Part shown: piece after piece, positions 52,772 through 61,126 of the stretch
Layout: every line of letters starts with the position of its first letter
Position numbering within the stretch: the first letter of the stretch is position 1
NCBI GenBank assembly: GCA_934339365.1
Contig: CAKRHW010000005.1
Coordinates: 1 to 64,000 of the forward strand
Direction: 5' to 3'
DNA: 64,000 nt
DNA from: an uncultured Lachnospiraceae bacterium
Lineage (GTDB): Bacteria; Bacillota; Clostridia; Lachnospirales; Lachnospiraceae
Program-made: the position numbers and the translations under genes
The notes under the pieces: model-generated
Told to the model about the DNA's origin: nothing
Databases searched by the model: none
The model's input: the letters and a program-made list of their open reading frames with translations, nothing else

Positions 52772-54826
52772 ATGCTTAAGAGAGTAAAAGCCACTTTCCA
52801 AAATAAGGAATTGATGGCAAAGGTACGTAAGGTAATACAGTACATGATTACGATTTGTCTGTATGTAGCTTTTTTGGCAGATAAAAGCTTATATACAGTT
52901 ACAAAAAAAGGAGTTACTTATTACGCAAAGAAGAAATTAATATTTGTAACCGTTGTATTTTTAGCAGTCATGCTCATTATTTACTGGAAGAATACACTCA
53001 GTGCACGTGTGAATAAGATCATAGCCTGCGTTTTGATGGTTGCATCTCCTTTTGCAGTATTTGCAGGAAGCAGATATATTACGAATGCAAGTTTGAAGGA
53101 ACATGCTGTTTTAGAGACTATGAAGCCATATTCGATGTGGTTAAACATTTTGATTTTTTCACTGATACTGTTAATTTTTCTTGTAATTACGAATAGCATT
53201 AAGGCCGGAACGAGTATTATGGCGATACTTGTTACCGTATTTGCAGTAGCAAACTATTTCGTATATCAGTTCAGAGGAATTCCAATTATGGCTTCTGATA
53301 TTGCAACCATAGGAACTGCAATGAATGTAGCAGATGAATATACATTCAGTTTTACCTATCAGATGTTTATTGTAGTCTTTTTGGTATATGGATTTGTATT
53401 AGCAATGTGCAAGTTAAAGAACACACGAATCGGCGGATGGAAGATTCGTACCGGACTTACGATTGTTACAGTAGCAGCCTGTGCATTGTTTATGAATAAG
53501 ATTGTCTGGTCAACACAGTTAGAAGAACATGGGGTCATGATTCGTATGTTCCGTCCGATGGACAGTTATCGTAAGTATGGATGTGGAGTTACATTTGTCC
53601 GAAGCATTCAGTATTCTACGGTAAGTGAACCGGATGGATACAGTTTAGAGGCTGTTCATGCAATTACAGACAAATACAAATCAGGTGCAAATACCACAGA
53701 AGAACCGAAAGTAAAACCAAATATTATTTCGATTGTGAATGAAACATTTTCGGATATATCTGTATTAGGCGATTTTAAGACAAGTGAGGAAGTACTTCCG
53801 TTCTTTAACAGTCTGCAGAAGAACACAATCCGGGGATGGAGCTATGCATCTATCGTAGGTGGACAGACTGCGAATACAGAATTTGAGTATTTAACAGAGA
53901 ATTCAATGGCATTTTTACCTGGACAGGCAGTTGCATTCCAGATGTATGTGAATCACCCAATGGAATCTTTAGCAAGATATATGGATGCATCCGGATATCA
54001 GGGGGTAAATGCATTCCATCCATTCTATGGAAATAACTACAATCGTCCAAAGGTTTATCCAAATCTTGGATTTAAGAATTTTATTACCAGAGACGATATG
54101 GATACCAAAGATTATCATCGTATCAGAACATATATCTCAGATGATTCGGATGTAGACCGCGTGATTAAGGAATACGAGAATGCAAAGAGCAAATCAGATG
54201 ATCCATACTTTTTGTATAATCTAACCATTCAGAATCATAGTCCATATGACCAGGATTTTGACAATTTCAAGACACCGATTACATTAGATGCTGCACATGC
54301 TGATCCAGAAGCACAGAGATATCTCAATCTTGTGCATTATTCAGATCAGGCGTTAGAAAAACTGGTCAAATATTTTGAGAAGCAGACAGAGCCAACGGTG
54401 ATTGTATTCTTTGGAGATCATCAGCCGAGACTGACGAACAACTTCTTATCACTGGTTACGAATGACCAGTTCAAGTCTTGGAATAATGAACAAATGATGC
54501 AAAGATATAAAGTACCATTTATTATCTGGGCAAACTATGACATTGGAGAAAAGAAGATAGAGGCAACCAGTATGAACTTTATCCAGACGATTCTTCTTGA
54601 CAGTCTTGGATATAAATTAACAGGTTTCCAGCAATTTTTATTAGATTTCCAGAAGCAGGTACCGGTGCTGACTGCGAATGGCTATTATGGTGCAGATGGA
54701 AAGTTCTATGAAGTAGAAGACAAGAAATCTCCTTATTATGAATGGATACACAAATATGAGATTTTGCAGTATAACAATATCTTCGACAAGAAGAATACAG
54801 TCAATGAATTTTTCGAGTTGAAATAG
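52772..54826 (+). CDS. LtaS-like phosphoglycerol transferase (sulfatase fold)
   Basis: A 684-residue enzyme of the lipoteichoic-acid-synthase/alkaline-phosphatase superfamily (PF00884). Five hydrophobic helices (about residues 24-36, 56-72, 84-98, 124-141 and 149-166, with another at 196-213) anchor an extracellular sulfatase domain from about residue 316. The probable nucleophile is T366 in GGQTANTEFE. Metal-ligand regions are VNETFSD with E324 and FFGDHQPRL near residue 547. Family enzymes transfer glycerol phosphate from phosphatidylglycerol to a growing glycan or lipid. It could add phosphoglycerol to the island's polymer outside the cell. Strong AAGGAGG. Confidence 0.9.
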   Translation: MLKRVKATFQNKELMAKVRKVIQYMITICLYVAFLADKSLYTVTKKGVTYYAKKKLIFVTVVFLAVMLIIYWKNTLSARVNKIIACVLMVASPFAVFAGSRYITNASLKEHAVLETMKPYSMWLNILIFSLILLIFLVITNSIKAGTSIMAILVTVFAVANYFVYQFRGIPIMASDIATIGTAMNVADEYTFSFTYQMFIVVFLVYGFVLAMCKLKNTRIGGWKIRTGLTIVTVAACALFMNKIVWSTQLEEHGVMIRMFRPMDSYRKYGCGVTFVRSIQYSTVSEPDGYSLEAVHAITDKYKSGANTTEEPKVKPNIISIVNETFSDISVLGDFKTSEEVLPFFNSLQKNTIRGWSYASIVGGQTANTEFEYLTENSMAFLPGQAVAFQMYVNHPMESLARYMDASGYQGVNAFHPFYGNNYNRPKVYPNLGFKNFITRDDMDTKDYHRIRTYISDDSDVDRVIKEYENAKSKSDDPYFLYNLTIQNHSPYDQDFDNFKTPITLDAAHADPEAQRYLNLVHYSDQALEKLVKYFEKQTEPTVIVFFGDHQPRLTNNFLSLVTNDQFKSWNNEQMMQRYKVPFIIWANYDIGEKKIEATSMNFIQTILLDSLGYKLTGFQQFLLDFQKQVPVLTANGYYGADGKFYEVEDKKSPYYEWIHKYEILQYNNIFDKKNTVNEFFELK

Positions 54827-54844
54827 TGAAGGAGGGCAGGTTGC

Positions 54845-55366
54845 ATGACTCGCCAAACCAAGAACATTATGTTCAATTTGTTTAAATATATTGTGATTGC
54901 TGTATCGAATACAGTATTGTCTTATGCAGTATATGCAATCTGTATAAAGCTCGGGCTCCATTATGTGATGGCAAGCATAATGGGGTACATGGTGAGTACA
55001 TACAGTGCATTTGTATTAAATACGAAGTATGTATTTACACCGAAAGGGCAAAAGCCACAATATACCTGGCAGAAAATGATAAGGACTTATATTACCTATG
55101 GGTTTACAGGTGTTGTTACTTATAACGCAATGTTAGTCCTGTGGATTGAGGTATTAGGAATATCAGAATTTGTCGCACCAATGATTAACATTGCAGTGAA
55201 TTTCCCGATTAATTACCTGATGAATAAATATTGGTCGTTCCGCACGACGAAGATTACAAGAAGACATCATAGAAATGTAAATCGGGCAAGAATTGACTGG
55301 GTGCAGTTAAAAACACAGCTTCAGATGAGAAGAGAACGTCGTTTAAAAAAACGCAATGCAGCTTAA
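54845..55366 (+). CDS. GtrA-like membrane protein with a basic C-terminal tail
   Basis: A 173-residue GtrA-family protein (PF04138). Four hydrophobic helices open with NLFKYIVIAVSNTVLSYAVY, and a typical NFPINYLMNKYWSF segment follows. The last ~30 residues are strongly basic (TKITRRHHRNVNRARID, then RRERRLKKRN), absent from the other GtrA protein at 35338. It starts 18 bases after the LtaS-like gene and ends against the convergent GtrB/CsbB-like GT2, with a shared terminator: this is the classic flippase/GT2 pairing for undecaprenyl-phosphate-sugar glycosylation. Confidence 0.9.
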   Translation: MTRQTKNIMFNLFKYIVIAVSNTVLSYAVYAICIKLGLHYVMASIMGYMVSTYSAFVLNTKYVFTPKGQKPQYTWQKMIRTYITYGFTGVVTYNAMLVLWIEVLGISEFVAPMINIAVNFPINYLMNKYWSFRTTKITRRHHRNVNRARIDWVQLKTQLQMRRERRLKKRNAA

Positions 55367-55385
55367 AACTGCATTGCGTTTTTTT
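55344..55385. terminator. Bidirectional terminator between the GtrA and GT2 genes
   Basis: ACGCAATGCAG (55351-55361) pairs perfectly with CTGCATTGCGT (55369-55379), preceded by seven A and followed by a T-run. The left arm overlaps the end of the GtrA coding sequence. Confidence 0.93.
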
Positions 55386-56334
55386 ATCTGACAATCTCGT
55401 CTTTTTTAATATCTAAACCATTTGTAGTCTCTGAAACAATGTATCTGGGCCGAAGTTTGACTTCTTCATAGATCTTTGCAATATAATAGCCACTGATTCC
55501 GATTCCAAACATCAGAATACTTCCGATAAATAAAAGCAGAATAATGACAGTTGTAAAACCTTCTAAAGAGTGTCCCATAAAGTATTTGCAGAGACTGTAA
55601 ATACCAAATACGACGGAGAATATAAAAAATACGACACCACATCCGGTTACTAACTGCATTGGAAAAGCAGAAAACGATGTAATGTTATTAATGGCATAAC
55701 GAAGCAAAGACTTAAAGGACCATTTAGATTCTCCGATTTCACGTTCCTGTACTTCAAATTCTACGTATGTGGTACGGTAACCAATCCAGGAAGAAAGGGC
55801 GCGGAAGAAAATGTGTCGTTCCGGAAGAGAGAGGAACGTATCCACTACTTTCCGGTCTAACAGTTTGAAGTCAGAAGCCCTTGACATATCAATTCCGGTA
55901 GAGTTACTGATGATATGATAAAATGTCTTGACAAACATCTTATGTATCAGGCTTTCGCGTCCACGTGAGGCTTTTACCCCTTCTACGACTTCGAATCCCT
56001 CTTCCCAAAGCTTGTACATTTCAATTAAAGTAGCTGGTGGGTGCTGCAGGTCACAGTCCATGACAGCACAACAGTCGCCATGAGCATGTTCTAAGCCGGC
56101 CAGAACAGCTCCTTCTTTTCCAAAGTTTCTAGAAAAACAGACTCCACGAACATTTGGATTGCGTTTAGATGCTAATACAATCTCCTCCCAGGTATTGTCC
56201 TTAGAACCATCGTTTACAAAAATAATCTCATAAGAAATCTGATGCTCTTCTAGTAAAGAAGAGACAACATCTGCGGTTTTATGAATCATCCCGCCCTCAT
56301 TATATGCGGGAATTACGACCGATAATAAACTCAT
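55384..56334 (-). CDS. GtrB/CsbB-like GT2 (undecaprenyl-phosphate glycosyltransferase)
   Basis: A 316-residue DPM-type GT2 with a soluble N-terminal catalytic domain and two C-terminal membrane helices (about residues 225-250 and 265-290). Motifs are SVVIPAYNEGGMI, VNDGSKDNTW, the DCDLQHPP metal site and an EREIGESKW membrane-proximal segment. It should transfer a hexose from UDP-sugar to undecaprenyl phosphate, with the adjacent GtrA flipping the product and a YfhO/DUF2079-type protein using it outside. Start ATG 56334 has GGAG 11 bases upstream; an in-frame TTG at 56370 is not supported. Confidence 0.93.
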   Translation of the reverse strand: MSLLSVVIPAYNEGGMIHKTADVVSSLLEEHQISYEIIFVNDGSKDNTWEEIVLASKRNPNVRGVCFSRNFGKEGAVLAGLEHAHGDCCAVMDCDLQHPPATLIEMYKLWEEGFEVVEGVKASRGRESLIHKMFVKTFYHIISNSTGIDMSRASDFKLLDRKVVDTFLSLPERHIFFRALSSWIGYRTTYVEFEVQEREIGESKWSFKSLLRYAINNITSFSAFPMQLVTGCGVVFFIFSVVFGIYSLCKYFMGHSLEGFTTVIILLLFIGSILMFGIGISGYYIAKIYEEVKLRPRYIVSETTNGLDIKKDEIVR

Positions 56335-56724
56335 TTTGATTTTCACTCCAATCTTGTCATAAGGTATCAAAAAACAAGTGTAATATTAAAACACACTATT
56401 TCTATTGTATCTTTTTTAAAAGGAAAAAGCAAGAAAATACATAGAAATTTAGGTTGAGACGATTACATTCTCTATTCATTGTCGAATAAAAAGAAAAAGA
56501 TTAGAATGTAAATGATAATTTATGATTATTTAAACGGAAAAGATTAATATTAAATAAAATGGCAATAGTATAATTTCTTGCTATTTGAAATATTATACAA
56601 AATTCGTAAATAAGAAGATAAGTGTAAACAATTAATTAGCAATTTGACAATATGTGAAAAGTATGTTAAATTAAACAAGTATTTACAAATTATAATAAAA
56701 TTCGAGAAAAGGAAAAGGATGAGA
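56335..56724. promoter_or_regulatory. 390-base AT-rich gap with a promoter for the first lipoprotein gene
   Basis: No gene is visible in this stretch. TTGACA (56644-56649), 17 bases and TAAATT (56667-56672) form a strong plus-strand promoter 53 bases before the lipoprotein start. The rest is very AT-rich with many A/T tracts and marks the left border of the transporter block. Confidence 0.65.
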
Positions 56725-57765
56725 ATGAAAAAGAACACAATAGCATTAGTTTTTTTAGCAACATCATTAGTGGTGTCAAGTTCAGGCTGTAATAGTTCAA
56801 AAGAAAAAACATTAGATGAGAGCGTTCTTGTAACAACAGAAAGTAAAGAAAAAAATGATAAAAATTCAGAAGCGTTTAAACAGGATATCTATATAGAAAC
56901 ATATCATGCAAATTATGATATCTACACTGGCGAGGGAGCTAATTCTGCAATATTCACCATATTATCAAAAGAGAAGCTGAAGAAAAGTGATGTGGAAATC
57001 CAGACAGATACAAACGTTCAATACGATACAGTTTTTGGAAAGTCCTGGGATATGGATGAGCAAATGCTTCAGCAGATGCCATCGAAATTATTGGAACAGT
57101 ATGGAAAGTATAAAAAATACAATACGGGGGAAGTACCGATTTATGCATATGAAGTAGGAATTGGTGTGAAAGGGGAAGTAGATGAAGATGAGACAATAAA
57201 AAAATTAGATCTTATTGTAAAAGGGAAAAAATATAAGGTAGAGGGAATACAGATCAGAGTACATAATGGATCTATTTCTAAAAAAGACTATGGAACAGCA
57301 TTAAATACGAAAACATTGATAAGTAATGAAGTAGTGATGTACAAAGATGCGAAAGGTAGATTTGCAATTCCTGATGTTGAATTGTTGGTAAGTAAAGATG
57401 TTATATTAGAAAAAGTTGTAATTGCAGATCGTAAAGATGTTTCTGTGGAAGATGTCAGTATAAATATCAAAAAAGGAAAAAATAAAATTAAAAGAAAATT
57501 GGACGGAGAGATCGCATTAAAGAAAAATGAAAAAGCTGTTTTGAAAATCCGACTTAAGGACAATAGGATTGGAAATCATTCGTCATATGCTTCAAATTAT
57601 GGAGTTCTTATTTATTATAAATATAAAGGAAAAGAATATGCGATACCATATCAAGTATTTATGAAAACAAAGAGAACAAAATTTGAACTGTTTGCAGAAA
57701 AAAATGATGGGTTAGATTTAACAGAATATTATAAGAACCAGGATAGAGATGGGATGGAGAGTTAA
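56725..57765 (+). CDS. Lipoprotein of unknown function
   Basis: A 346-residue lipoprotein: basic MKKN, hydrophobic core, lipobox VSSSGC with the cysteine at about residue 22. The mature part is acidic/lysine-rich with several predicted beta strands (VELLVSKDVILEKVVI). No domain is recognised. ATG 56725 has AAAAGG six bases upstream; ATG 56719 is a close alternative. It is transcribed from its own TTGACA promoter and is followed by a second promoter for the next unit, so it is a separate gene near, not inside, the transporter operon. Base composition is more AT-rich than the polymer genes. Confidence 0.8.
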   Translation: MKKNTIALVFLATSLVVSSSGCNSSKEKTLDESVLVTTESKEKNDKNSEAFKQDIYIETYHANYDIYTGEGANSAIFTILSKEKLKKSDVEIQTDTNVQYDTVFGKSWDMDEQMLQQMPSKLLEQYGKYKKYNTGEVPIYAYEVGIGVKGEVDEDETIKKLDLIVKGKKYKVEGIQIRVHNGSISKKDYGTALNTKTLISNEVVMYKDAKGRFAIPDVELLVSKDVILEKVVIADRKDVSVEDVSINIKKGKNKIKRKLDGEIALKKNEKAVLKIRLKDNRIGNHSSYASNYGVLIYYKYKGKEYAIPYQVFMKTKRTKFELFAEKNDGLDLTEYYKNQDRDGMES

Positions 57766-57835
57766 AAGGAGAAAATTTATTATAAAAAAGTATACAAAAT
57801 GATAAATGTAAATCAATAATAATCAGAGGTTAATA

Positions 57836-57864
57836 TTGACAGTGATAATGCAAAGTGATAAAAT
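57836..57864 (+). promoter_or_regulatory. Promoter of the lipoprotein/ABC transporter operon
   Basis: TTGACA (57836-57841), a 17-base spacer and TAAAAT (57859-57864): a near-consensus promoter. Transcription from about 57871 would make a ~325-base leader before the coding region. Confidence 0.75.
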
Positions 57865-57925
57865 TAACATGTTCGAACAAAATAAAAAAGGAAAACAATA
57901 TAATATGTAGGGATGCAAAGGTGAT

Positions 57926-58129
57926 ATGAAGAATTATTGTGTGGAAAAGAAGAATATTTTTAAAATATTTACTTTAAACATAAAATATTGTAGATATAAA
58001 CTTAGCCAATATACCCTGAAAATCACATATGAAAATTTCCTTAAAAGGAAAGGGGACGATGATAGAAAAAGTATGGATAAATCACCTCATAGTGATAGCA
58101 ATCCTATGACGGTACGCGGCAATCTATAG
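57926..58129 (+). CDS. Possible small ORF in the operon leader
   Basis: A 67-codon open frame starting with ATG after AAAGGTGAT. The product would be lysine/tyrosine/phenylalanine-rich and end in GDDDRKSMDKSPHSDSNP. A second, 16-codon ORF (58059-58109, peptide MIEKVWINHLIVIAIL) begins after GGAAAGGGGACG in another frame and stops at TGA inside an in-frame ATG of this ORF (ATGA overlap at 58106-58109). Either could be a leader peptide; neither resembles a known family. It could also be non-coding. Confidence 0.3.
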   Translation: MKNYCVEKKNIFKIFTLNIKYCRYKLSQYTLKITYENFLKRKGDDDRKSMDKSPHSDSNPMTVRGNL

Positions 58130-58138
58130 TTTTTAAAG

Positions 58139-58164
58139 TGGAGGATAAGTTTACTTATCCTCCA
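58139..58164 (+). promoter_or_regulatory. Perfect hairpin with a Shine-Dalgarno-like arm ahead of the lipoprotein gene
   Basis: TGGAGGATAAG pairs perfectly with CTTATCCTCCA around the loop TTTA. The left arm contains GGAGG and the right arm CCTCC. The right arm's TCCTCC could alternatively pair with GGAGGAGG (58185-58192), the ribosome site of the next gene. No T-run follows. It looks like a translational switch rather than a terminator. Confidence 0.5.
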
Positions 58165-58196
58165 TATAATAATGTTTTATGTAAGGAGGAGGTTGC

Positions 58197-59042
58197 ATGA
58201 AAAGGTATCAATTATATTTGTATACGGCGGTGCTTGGACTCAGTATGTTAGGAACTGGTTGTGCTAAGACACCGGAAGAGGTGCAGGAGAATATCGACTA
58301 TAAGAAACAGGTTGAGACAAATACAGAACAGACATCAGGGGAAAAATATAATACCTTGAAAGAAATATGGGATTCGAAGGATCAGGTATTACAAAAAAAG
58401 TATCAAAATTTAAAGATGTCGGATAAAATTAAAATGATAAAACCAAATAGTTGCAATGAGGAGGAATTTGAAGTAATTGATGGCTTTGCATCAAAAGACC
58501 AGGAGTTATTTCGAAAGTATATAGGGAAGGACTACAATCAAAAATATTGGAGCGACGGAGCCAATTTAAATCCACCGGGACCAGAATATTCGGATAAAAA
58601 GACCGGACATTATGCCGGAATATCGGATAATGGATTCTTTGTCTGGAATAATGCAAAGGAAATTGATGTAGAAACTGAAAAAGAAGAAGAGGCAGTGTAT
58701 AATTTGCGGACGGATTATCAAGATAAGAGCTATGAGGTAAGTGATGGAAAAATGAAAGTAAGTGAGGCTGTGAAAATGGCAGAAGCTGAAATGAAAAAAT
58801 GGAGGGAATATAGTGGGGATAATGAGGCGATTCCTTATCAGGTGATTGTTTCTAAGATAACAGATACCGGAAAATATTGTTTTGAAGTCGATTTCCAAAA
58901 GGAATATGAGAATGTTCCGTTTTTTTCACAACTAGTATATGATGATATACTTGGTGGGCAAAAGATATCGACGATGAATGTTCAAAATGTCTATATTACT
59001 AAAAAAAGTCTATGTCAAAAATTCTTAATCAAAATATATTAA
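58197..59042 (+). pseudogene. Lipoprotein gene, 5' part, interrupted by a frameshift
   Basis: A 281-codon frame with a signal peptide and lipobox GTGC (cysteine at about residue 22, MLGTGCAK). The reading frame ends in an odd tail, KKSLCQKFLIKIY, right after AAAAAAA (59001-59007). One base shift at this run joins it to the 114-codon frame at 59012, giving a single protein of about 386 residues (continuing KKKSMSKILNQ). The join is natural: both halves are similar in composition, and the second has no ribosome site of its own at a sensible distance. It may be a true pseudogene, a slippage-regulated gene, or a sequencing error. Family unknown. It heads the ABC-2 permease operon. Confidence 0.65.
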
Positions 59043-59356
59043 AACATGTTAAGACGGTAAAGAAAAATGATAAGATTATCTCTTTAGAGAGTGCTTTAGA
59101 GAATGCAAATAAGTTATTAGCATCATATCATGTATATATAATTAATGATATTACAATACAGAATATTTTTATCCCAGAAAAAAATGAGGACGATAGTATA
59201 AAAAGTGCAGGAAATAAATATACAACAAAACCATATTGGATTTTCGGCGTGAAAGATGCTGATGAAAAAAATACTTTTATTGCGGTAAACTGTGAAAACG
59301 GAGATGCACGTATTGCCAGCAATACTGGTGCATATGCAGAGGAGAATGCAAAATGA
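59012..59356 (+). pseudogene. Lipoprotein gene, 3' part, in the -1 frame
   Basis: A 114-codon frame that continues the lipoprotein coding region at 58197 in the -1 frame. Its text (LESALENANKLLASYHVYIIND, shown in part) reads as the natural C-terminal half of a membrane-anchored extracellular protein and ends in YAEENAK. It overlaps the first permease gene by four bases (ATGA), which indicates that the intact gene was translationally coupled to the transporter. No start signal precedes ATG 59012, so it is unlikely to be translated as a separate protein. Confidence 0.6.
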
Positions 59357-60228
59357 AAATAATCTATGGAATATGTCAGGAAATGAAAAAGAGCATCATC
59401 AGCTATGGGTTTCTGGCATGTGTCATGATTACCTGGGGGTTATTATTTACGGTAACGGGATATTATGACACTGGTACAGGAAAGACGTATTCAGTTTTAG
59501 AATGTATGATGATGTCAAAGAAAATGATCAATAGTGATTACGCATTTTCAAGTATACAGATGGTAAGCAATATTTCAGGTGGATTCTTTCAATTGTTTCT
59601 TCCGATTATTGCAGCCTTTCCCTTTATGCCAAATTTCTGTACGGAGAGAAGAAGTGGGTTGATTCGATTTACTATTTCGCGCATGGGAAAGTGGAATTAT
59701 TATTTTACAAAATTTTTATCTGCAGTTTTATCAGGTGGATTCGCTGTTATTTTAGGGTATTTTTTGTATTCAATAGTCATTTATCTTAGATTTCCATCCA
59801 TTTCATCTTATTCATCGGATTGTATAGATATGGTGCTTGGAGGTTCTTCGGAACTTGTGATTTTTTTGGAAGGTGCGTTAGGTGTATTTTTATACGGAAT
59901 GATTTCCGTATTACTTGCATTTCTACTTGCGTCTTTTTTGAAAAATAAGTATCTGGTAACATGTATTCCGTTTACGTTGATGTATATCTACAGTATTTAT
60001 CTGGAAAAGATAGCGGCAAATTCGTTTGGCGTTGAGGGAAAAGAGAAGATTTATGATCTACAGACGATTTTGAATCCACAGACAGTTTGCATGGTTCGTT
60101 TTCTGAAAACAGGTGGACAAGTGAATAAACCGATTCTATATGCTTTGATTTTGCAGGGAATTCTTATGGTTATAACGTTTTGTTTGTTTGCCTTTATTAT
60201 GAATAGGAGGTGCGACAGTGGAGAATAA
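59353..60228 (+). CDS. ABC-2 type transporter permease
   Basis: A 291-residue membrane protein with six hydrophobic helices, of the ABC-2 exporter-permease type. A large extracellular loop follows the first helix (TGYYDTGTGKTYSVLECM), and an FCTERRSGLIRFTISR segment precedes the second pair, which often contacts the ATPase. The start codon overlaps the lipoprotein's stop codon. It partners the permease that follows (60218) and the ATPase at 61127: a heterodimeric exporter. Substrate unknown; similar small ABC-2 exporters in Clostridia handle bacteriocins, lantibiotics or membrane-active compounds. Confidence 0.8.
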   Translation: MKIIYGICQEMKKSIISYGFLACVMITWGLLFTVTGYYDTGTGKTYSVLECMMMSKKMINSDYAFSSIQMVSNISGGFFQLFLPIIAAFPFMPNFCTERRSGLIRFTISRMGKWNYYFTKFLSAVLSGGFAVILGYFLYSIVIYLRFPSISSYSSDCIDMVLGGSSELVIFLEGALGVFLYGMISVLLAFLLASFLKNKYLVTCIPFTLMYIYSIYLEKIAANSFGVEGKEKIYDLQTILNPQTVCMVRFLKTGGQVNKPILYALILQGILMVITFCLFAFIMNRRCDSGE

Positions 60229-61117
60229 AGGGACATTGCGAAGAAAAAAGAAACAAATATCAATCAATAAGATTTTGTCAACTGCGAAAACGGAATATAT
60301 GAAATGGATTTGCAATGAAAGGATGGTTTTACTGATTGTGATGTTTGTTTTTATACAGACAACCATTGTAAGTCCGCTGGTTAAGAATTCTCAAATGATG
60401 CAATCTCCAATTAATATCCTGGAGCCATTTATTGCAGCGGTAAATTCCAGAACAATGATAATTATTATTCCGGCACTGTTTTTGGCTTTGTTTTCGGATT
60501 TTCCGAGGACAGATGGAAATACGTTGTTTTTTCTTCCAAGAGTAGGAAAAATCAACTGGATTTTTGGACAGTTTCTTTTTGCAGTTTATGCAATTGCAAG
60601 TTATATGGCAGTGATTTTTGCGTTTTGTACAGTTCCCGTATTAGCAACGGGATTCTGGGCGAATGGATGGTCACTGGTTGTAACAAAATTTGCATTGATG
60701 TTCCCGGAACATGCAGAGAATTTTGGAGCGACATTAATTCAAAAAAATATCTATCATCAACTTCCACCGTATAAGGTTGTGCTAGTCAGCACAGCATTGG
60801 TAATGCTGTATTTGCTGCTGATTGCATTAATTATGATGTTGTTTAATACATTTAAGAAAAAGATATTTGGAATCTTAATGGTAGCAGTAATCGTTGCATT
60901 TGGTTCTTTGTTTTATATGATTCAATTGAAGGTAATGTGGATTTTTCCAATGGCACATGCAGCAGTGGAATCGCATTTTACAAAATATTACAGAGACGGA
61001 GGAGTTCCTATTTCTTTCTCGGTTGGTTATTTTGTAGTGGTATGTGCAGTACTAATCATTGCCAGTATCATATGCATTCGAAGAGAGAATTTTGAAAGCT
61101 TGCAGGAAGTTGATTAG
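60218..61117 (+). CDS. ABC-2 type transporter permease, second subunit
   Basis: A 299-residue membrane protein with six hydrophobic helices. The GTG start lies after AGGAGG, and the gene overlaps the previous permease by 11 bases. A basic N-terminal tail (RRKKKQISINKILS) precedes the first helix, and FSDFPRTDGNTLFFLPRVGK resembles the charged segment of its partner. Its position between permease and ATPase, with nine bases to the ATPase gene, completes a three-gene exporter. Confidence 0.8.
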   Translation: MENKGTLRRKKKQISINKILSTAKTEYMKWICNERMVLLIVMFVFIQTTIVSPLVKNSQMMQSPINILEPFIAAVNSRTMIIIIPALFLALFSDFPRTDGNTLFFLPRVGKINWIFGQFLFAVYAIASYMAVIFAFCTVPVLATGFWANGWSLVVTKFALMFPEHAENFGATLIQKNIYHQLPPYKVVLVSTALVMLYLLLIALIMMLFNTFKKKIFGILMVAVIVAFGSLFYMIQLKVMWIFPMAHAAVESHFTKYYRDGGVPISFSVGYFVVVCAVLIIASIICIRRENFESLQEVD

Positions 61118-61126
61118 GAGGGGAAA

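Noticed and set aside
58139..58164. Leader hairpin as an intrinsic terminator
   Set aside because: It is followed by ATATAATAATG with no T-run.
59001..59008. Canonical A-AAA-AAG programmed frameshift heptamer
   Set aside because: The zero frame reads AAA-AAA-AGT, so the heptamer is out of register. Slippage on the A-run remains possible, but not the classic dnaX mechanism.
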